DNA from: CAZNEZ01 sp964572475
GTDB taxonomy: Bacteria > Bacillota > Clostridia > Lachnospirales > Lachnospiraceae
Length of the DNA stretch: 11,224 nt
Assembly: GCA_964572475.1 (NCBI GenBank)
Contig: CAZNEZ010000057.1
Coordinates: forward strand, 1-11,224
Reading direction: 5' to 3'
Shown: one piece after another, positions 7,490 through 11,224 of the stretch
Position numbering within the stretch: the first letter of the stretch is position 1
Layout: each line of letters opens with the position of its first letter
Made by a program: the position numbers and the translations under genes
The notes under the pieces: model-generated
Seen by the model: the letters and a program-made list of their open reading frames with translations, nothing else
What the model was told of the DNA's origin: nothing
Databases searched by the model: none

Positions 7490-8002
7490 TTATAATGAAT
7501 AATCAATATTACTTCCGATTAGACCATTAGCCTGATCAAAAGACTTCTGTTTTTGCCCATACGGATTATCCTCTGAATACTTGATGGTTGTATTAGTTGT
7601 TCCACCTGCAACATAAGAACGTCCACATTCAGGGCATATAGATGTCTTTAAAGAAACACTTGCATTGATTACTTTACCATTGTTCTTATTAGAAGCTGAA
7701 GAATAAGCATTAGCTACATGTTCCTGCTCATGTGCACGAACTCTGCTAGCAGAAGCTTCGGGAGAAATGTGAGAGGCAGACTTGAAAGAAACCATCTCGT
7801 CAGAACCATCCTGATATTTCCTACTGCTACAAGTTTCACATTCTACCTGTCCGCTTCGTTTAAGAGCTTTTTCCTCGGAGACACTAAAAGATTCAGAGCT
7901 ATCAGCAGGGATACTAAGACTGGAAGAAGTACCAATAGCAGAATTCGTATTGTCATAAATATATGGATTAGATGCCACGTTTGTGAATATTCCACCAATC
8001 AT
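7490..8002 (-). CDS. Putative SprA-related zinc metallopeptidase-like protein (HExxH, two CxxC pairs)
   Basis: A 170-residue protein of unknown function. Its core VRAHEQEHV (88-96) contains HExxH (His91, Glu92, His95), the zinc-binding and catalytic motif of zincin proteases. The surrounding pattern, with a downstream SYVAGG segment (129-134), resembles the SprA-related family (PF12118) as I know it. Two cysteine pairs, Cys55/Cys58 (CETC) and Cys123/Cys126 (CPECGRSY), flank the motif and could bind a structural metal. No signal peptide or membrane segment is visible; residues 1-45 are Ser/Asn-rich and look disordered. I chose the ATG at 8002 because AAAGGAGG (8017-8010) lies 7 bases upstream. 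An in-frame ATG at 8020 begins just before that ribosome site and would add six residues encoded largely by it. The stop is TAA. It has its own promoter and terminator. Proteolytic activity is unproven and the substrate is unknown. Confidence 0.78.
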   Translation of the reverse strand: MIGGIFTNVASNPYIYDNTNSAIGTSSSLSIPADSSESFSVSEEKALKRSGQVECETCSSRKYQDGSDEMVSFKSASHISPEASASRVRAHEQEHVANAYSSASNKNNGKVINASVSLKTSICPECGRSYVAGGTTNTTIKYSEDNPYGQKQKSFDQANGLIGSNIDYSL

Positions 8003-8073
8003 AGAGAACCCTCCTTTCATAATGGTAGTAAAATAAGTATAACAATAATTATCACAAGAGGATATATACCTAT

Positions 8074-8102
8074 ATTATAATATAAGACATATAAATAATC
8101 AA
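8074..8102 (-). promoter_or_regulatory. Promoter of the HExxH protein gene
   Basis: On the minus strand, TTGATT (8102-8097) is followed after exactly 17 bases by a perfect TATAAT (8079-8074). Transcription would begin near 8067, giving a leader of about 65 bases before the ATG at 8002. It lies downstream of the terminator at 8139-8171, so this gene has a transcript of its own. Confidence 0.7.
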
Positions 8103-8138
8103 ATTTTCTTATAATCCCGCTAATAAATATATTATGAC

Positions 8139-8171
8139 AAAAAAACTGCCCACAAACGTGAACAGTTTTTT
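8139..8171 (-). terminator. Terminator of the minus-strand membrane-protein gene
   Basis: Arms AAAAAACTG (8140-8148) and CAGTTTTTT (8163-8171) pair perfectly. After a 2x2 mismatch, an inner CAC/GTG pair (8151-8153 with 8158-8160) closes a 4-base loop. Read on the minus strand, the hairpin ends in seven T residues (8145-8139). It lies 58 bases after the stop codon of the 8230-8787 gene and separates it from the next minus-strand gene. Confidence 0.75.
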
Positions 8172-8229
8172 ATATTGGAAAATCACACAAAATATAGCCA
8201 ATATTGATAAATATAATATATTAAATATT

Positions 8230-8787
8230 CTAATTAAACCTATCTAATATATCGCCATATGAATTAGCAACTGAACTGTATTGTTCGTTAACTTTATCTT
8301 CCACCTTGTCATTAACCTGACAGTTATATGTACAAATTGTTAAGTTTGGAAGCATACCAAATATAATGGCGGCTACTGCAAGAGCTGCGCCGACAGTACT
8401 GAAAATACCTGTTTTCTTGCCACCCTTCTTAGACTGTATAGTTGAAATGATTATAAGAACAATACCTGCTGCTGCTACAACAACTCCAACGATTGCAAAC
8501 CATATCATTGCTGAACCAGACATAAAGCGTAGTGTTTTAGACATACTGTTTACAGAGTTTGAGGCGCTAAATGCACATGACAAAAATGTTCCTAATATAG
8601 CAAGTACAAAACCTACTGCTGAACAGATAAAACCAGCAAGCTCTAGAACATTAAGATTTGAAGGAGCTTTAGGCGGTACATAATAACCTCCCTGTGGCTG
8701 ATAAGCTTGTTGTGGCTGAGACTGCTGTTCCTGCTGCTTTTGAATTGGCTGGCCTGTCATTGGGTCAAAATTATGATTGCTATCCAT
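8230..8787 (-). CDS. Small membrane protein with Gln/Pro-rich N-terminus (three predicted TM segments)
   Basis: I do not recognise a specific function for this 185-residue protein. Residues 1-45 are hydrophilic and rich in Gln and Pro, and carry the phrase FDPMTGQPI (7-15), a motif I associate with Firmicute membrane proteins of the DUF4190-like kind. Three hydrophobic stretches follow: about 46-72, 92-116 and 127-147. The Lys-rich loop QSKKGGKK (118-125) between the second and third segments should face the cytoplasm. That puts the N-terminus inside and the C-terminal tail (148-185) outside. The tail contains a CTYNC pair (Cys152, Cys156) that could form a disulfide, and it is otherwise charged and helical. 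There is no enzymatic motif. ATG 8787 follows AAGGAGG (8802-8796) by 8 bases. The stop is TAG. It is divergent from tex and has its own promoter and terminator, so it is probably monocistronic. Confidence 0.78.
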   Translation of the reverse strand: MDSNHNFDPMTGQPIQKQQEQQSQPQQAYQPQGGYYVPPKAPSNLNVLELAGFICSAVGFVLAILGTFLSCAFSASNSVNSMSKTLRFMSGSAMIWFAIVGVVVAAAGIVLIIISTIQSKKGGKKTGIFSTVGAALAVAAIIFGMLPNLTICTYNCQVNDKVEDKVNEQYSSVANSYGDILDRFN

Positions 8788-8818
8788 TAATAAATCCTCC
8801 TTAAAATTTTCTTAAAAA

Positions 8819-8847
8819 ATTATATCATATATGTAAACTTTTGACAA
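8819..8847 (-). promoter_or_regulatory. Promoter of the small membrane-protein gene
   Basis: On the minus strand, TTGTCA (8847-8842) and a perfect TATAAT (8824-8819) are 17 bases apart. The start point would be near 8812, giving a short leader that contains the AAGGAGG ribosome site. The -35 box touches the repeat cluster at 8837-8871. Confidence 0.75.
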
Positions 8848-8871
8848 TTGCTAAAAGTGCAATTACTTTTG
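8837..8871. repeat. Cluster of short inverted and direct repeats between divergent promoters
   Basis: ACTTTTG occurs at 8837-8843 and 8865-8871, and its inverse core AAAAGT at 8853-8858. This makes AAAAGT-GCAATT-ACTTTT an 18-base inverted repeat (8853-8870). A second pair, AATTGC (8846-8851) and GCAATT (8859-8864), interlocks with it. The cluster overlaps the -35 box of the minus-strand promoter and lies upstream of the tex promoter, the place for an operator. In AT-rich DNA some of this may be chance, and no known regulator is recognised. Confidence 0.4.
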
Positions 8872-8907
8872 TAAAAAAGGTTGCTAAATCAACTACAAAA
8901 TGCTTGA

Positions 8908-8936
8908 TTGACCTTAAAAACTTAATAGGATATAAT
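8908..8936 (+). promoter_or_regulatory. Promoter of tex
   Basis: TTGACC (8908-8913) and a perfect TATAAT (8931-8936) are separated by 17 bases. Transcription should begin near 8943, about 26 bases before the tex start codon. This is the closest match to the vegetative consensus in the window. Confidence 0.8.
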
Positions 8937-8968
8937 ATAAAAATACGAAAATAGAAAAGGACAAGAAT

Positions 8969-11116
8969 ATGGACATATTAAATAAGTTAAAAGACGAATT
9001 AAAAATCAAGTACAGTCAGGTTGAAGCTACAGTTAATTTGATTGATGAAGGGAATACAATTCCATTTATAGCCAGATATCGTAAAGAAGTAACAGGTTCT
9101 TTAGATGATGAGGTATTAAGAAATCTATTTGAAAGACTGACATATCTTCGTAATCTTGAAGACAAGAAAGCTACAGTACTTGCAAGTATTGAGGAACAGG
9201 GAAAATTAACAGAAGAACTAAAAAAGCAGATTGAAGAAGCAGAAGCATTAGTTGTTGTTGAAGATTTGTATAGACCATACAGACCAAAGAGAAGAACGCG
9301 AGCTACAATAGCCAAAGAAAAGGGATTAGAGCCACTTGCTAATATTATAATGCTCCAAAAGACAACAGAACCTATTGATAAAATAGCACTAGAGTATCTT
9401 TCCGAGGACAATGGTGTATCTACAGTGGAAGAAGCAATAGATGGAGCTAAGGATATAATAGCAGAGTTTGTATCTGATACACCAGAGTATAGAATATACA
9501 TAAGAAATATTACATTTAATAATGGAAAGATAATATCGACGGCTAAAGATGAAAAGGCAGAATCAGTTTATGAGATGTATTATGACTTTGAAGAAGGTCT
9601 TCTAAAATTAGCAGGACATAGAATATTGGCACTTAATAGAGGAGAAGCAGAAAAATTCTTAACAGTTAAGATAGAAGCTCCAGAGGAGAGAATACTAGGA
9701 TATCTTATAAAGAAGACAGTAACTAATGAGAATCAATATACAACTTCAATAATTGAAGCAGCACTTGAGGATAGTTATAAGAGACTTATTGCTCCTGCTA
9801 TTGAGAGAGAAATCCGCAATGACCTTACAGAGAAAGCAGAAGATGGAGCCATAAAAGTGTTTGGTAAGAACCTTGAACAATTGCTTATGCAGGCACCTAT
9901 TGCAGGAAAGGTAGTTCTTGGCTGGGATCCAGCATTTAGAACAGGATGCAAGCTTGCAGTTGTAGATGAAACAGGTAAGGTGCTTGATACAGTGGTTATA
10001 TATCCGACTGCTCCACAGAATAAGGTAGAAGAAGCCAAAGTAATTCTTAAAAAATTGATTAAAAAATATGGAATCTCATTGATTTCTGTTGGTAATGGTA
10101 CGGCATCTAGAGAATCAGAGATGATAATTGTTGACTTGATAAAAGAGATAGATGAAAAAGTTCAATATGTTATTGTAAATGAAGCTGGAGCATCTGTATA
10201 TTCAGCAAGTAAACTGGCAACAGAAGAATTTCCTAACTTTGATGTAGGACAAAGAAGTGCAGCATCAATAGCAAGAAGACTTCAGGACCCACTTGCGGAG
10301 CTTGTTAAAATTGATCCCAAATCTATAGGAGTTGGCCAGTACCAACATGATATGAATCAGAAGAAGCTTAGTGATGCACTTACAGGTGTAGTAGAAGACT
10401 GCGTTAATAAAGTTGGAGTAGATGTGAATACAGCATCCGCAAGTTTGCTTGAATATATTTCAGGTATAACCAAAGTAATAGCAAAGAATATAGTAATATA
10501 TAGAGAAAAAAATGGCAGATTTACTGATCGAAAACAGCTTTTAAAGGTAGGAAAGCTTGGACCAAAGGCATTTGAACAGTGCGCAGGTTTTATGAGAATA
10601 CAGAATGGAAAGAATTCATTAGATGCAACAAGTGTACATCCTGAAAGCTATGATGCTGCCGAAAAACTTATCAAAAAGTTAGGATATGAAGTATCCGATA
10701 TCAAATCAGGTAATCTTATTGGCCTTAGCCTGATGGTTAAGGATTATGAAAAAGTTGCAAAAGAACTTGAAATTGGCGAGGAAACATTACGAGACATTGT
10801 AAAAGAATTAGAAAAACCTGGTAGAGACCCACGTGAAGATATGCCAAAGCCTATTCTTAAATCTGATGTTTTAGAGATGAAAGACCTAAAAGCAGGAATG
10901 ATACTTAAGGGAACAGTTAGAAATGTCATTGATTTTGGAGCATTTGTAGATATAGGCGTTCATCAGGATGGGCTTGTACACATATCACAGATGACAGACA
11001 AGTATATTAAGCATCCACTTGAAGCTGTAAGTGTAGGAGATATAGTAGATGTTATGGTAATGAGTGTTGACATTGCTAAGAAAAGAATACAGTTAACAAT
11101 GAAGATTGAAAAATAG
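8969..11116 (+). CDS. tex: Tex family RNA-binding transcriptional accessory protein
   Basis: Tex is a conserved cytoplasmic nucleic-acid-binding protein, the bacterial relative of eukaryotic Spt6, linked to transcription and RNA handling. The 715-residue length is typical. The helical N-terminal region carries NTIPFIARYRKEVTGSLDD (29-47) and LYRPYRPKRRTRA (102-114), both strong Tex hallmarks. A YqgF-like RNase H fold begins near LGWDPAFRTGCKLAVVD (317-333). Helix-hairpin-helix DNA/RNA-binding elements start at VGVDVNTASASLL (482-494) and continue through GKLGPKAFEQCAGF. The C-terminal S1 domain spans about 643-713 (GMILKGTVRNVIDFGAFVDI onward). ATG 8969 follows AAAAGGA (8955-8961) by 7 bases and a near-consensus promoter. 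The stop is TAG. It is transcribed alone and away from the membrane-protein gene. No domain is missing. The precise cellular role is not settled for the family, but identity is clear. Confidence 0.96.
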   Translation: MDILNKLKDELKIKYSQVEATVNLIDEGNTIPFIARYRKEVTGSLDDEVLRNLFERLTYLRNLEDKKATVLASIEEQGKLTEELKKQIEEAEALVVVEDLYRPYRPKRRTRATIAKEKGLEPLANIIMLQKTTEPIDKIALEYLSEDNGVSTVEEAIDGAKDIIAEFVSDTPEYRIYIRNITFNNGKIISTAKDEKAESVYEMYYDFEEGLLKLAGHRILALNRGEAEKFLTVKIEAPEERILGYLIKKTVTNENQYTTSIIEAALEDSYKRLIAPAIEREIRNDLTEKAEDGAIKVFGKNLEQLLMQAPIAGKVVLGWDPAFRTGCKLAVVDETGKVLDTVVIYPTAPQNKVEEAKVILKKLIKKYGISLISVGNGTASRESEMIIVDLIKEIDEKVQYVIVNEAGASVYSASKLATEEFPNFDVGQRSAASIARRLQDPLAELVKIDPKSIGVGQYQHDMNQKKLSDALTGVVEDCVNKVGVDVNTASASLLEYISGITKVIAKNIVIYREKNGRFTDRKQLLKVGKLGPKAFEQCAGFMRIQNGKNSLDATSVHPESYDAAEKLIKKLGYEVSDIKSGNLIGLSLMVKDYEKVAKELEIGEETLRDIVKELEKPGRDPREDMPKPILKSDVLEMKDLKAGMILKGTVRNVIDFGAFVDIGVHQDGLVHISQMTDKYIKHPLEAVSVGDIVDVMVMSVDIAKKRIQLTMKIEK

Positions 11117-11224
11117 TGAAAATCGTTAGATAATGAAACTGATAGATAATTCACATTTTCTAATGCTACCAGCTTTGAGGAATAAAAACTTTTCGCAATA
11201 AATTAATTAAATTTCAAGCAGATT
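11117..11224. other. Region after tex with no supported gene
   Basis: The last 108 bases are AT-rich. They hold only a 22-codon frame (11133-11201) with no ribosome binding site. I see no convincing hairpin with a T-run, so the tex terminator is either weak or beyond the window. Confidence 0.6.

Noticed and set aside
7718..8080. 120-codon plus-strand open frame over the HExxH protein gene
   Set aside because: It is antisense to a gene with an ideal ribosome site, its own promoter and a recognisable motif; the plus frame has none of these.
11133..11201. 22-codon open frame after tex
   Set aside because: No ribosome binding site, no promoter and no recognisable sequence.

Overview
The window is a low-GC chromosomal segment of a Firmicute, most likely a member of the Clostridia and plausibly of the Lachnospiraceae. 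Evidence for this is the AT-rich coding sequence with arginine written mostly as AGA, the strong AGGAGG-type ribosome binding sites, the gene set (secA, prfB, cheW, ACT-domain regulator, hom, tex), and a small HExxH protein of a type I associate with this group. The family-level placement is inference. There are nine genes and no gap longer than about 210 bases. I see no insertion sequence, phage gene, CRISPR array, tRNA or rRNA.

Left part (1-4451, + strand): a good extended -10 promoter drives secA, the preprotein translocase ATPase. Release factor 2 (prfB) follows 89 bases later. It is a two-frame gene: 25 codons, an in-frame UGA in a CUUUGAC slippery site, then 349 codons in the +1 frame. 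A single-domain CheW starts 5 bases after the prfB stop codon. A strong hairpin terminator closes this unit.

Middle part (4452-7484, + strand): a threonine-branch operon. An ACT-domain protein with a small helix-turn-helix comes first, then homoserine dehydrogenase (hom), then a protein of the archaeal-type phosphoglycerate mutase family. The position next to hom matches the family that has been proposed, on genomic context, to supply a missing homoserine kinase. The cluster may therefore encode regulator, aspartate semialdehyde to homoserine, and homoserine to O-phosphohomoserine. The operon ends in a hairpin shared with the converging gene.

Right part (7485-8960, - strand): two separately transcribed minus-strand genes, each with its own clear promoter and ribosome binding site, separated by a terminator. 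One encodes a 170-residue protein with an HEQEH zinc-protease motif and two CxxC pairs (SprA-related type). The other encodes a 185-residue membrane protein with a Gln/Pro-rich N-terminus and three membrane segments.

Far right (8908-11116, + strand): a near-consensus promoter drives tex, a nucleic-acid-binding protein with YqgF-like, helix-hairpin-helix and S1 domains. It is divergent from the membrane-protein gene, and the shared intergenic region holds a cluster of short inverted and direct repeats. The last 108 bases after tex contain no supported gene.

Most of the window is core housekeeping sequence. The points most worth a second look are the hom-linked mutase-family protein, the coupling of cheW to prfB, and the two uncharacterised minus-strand genes.
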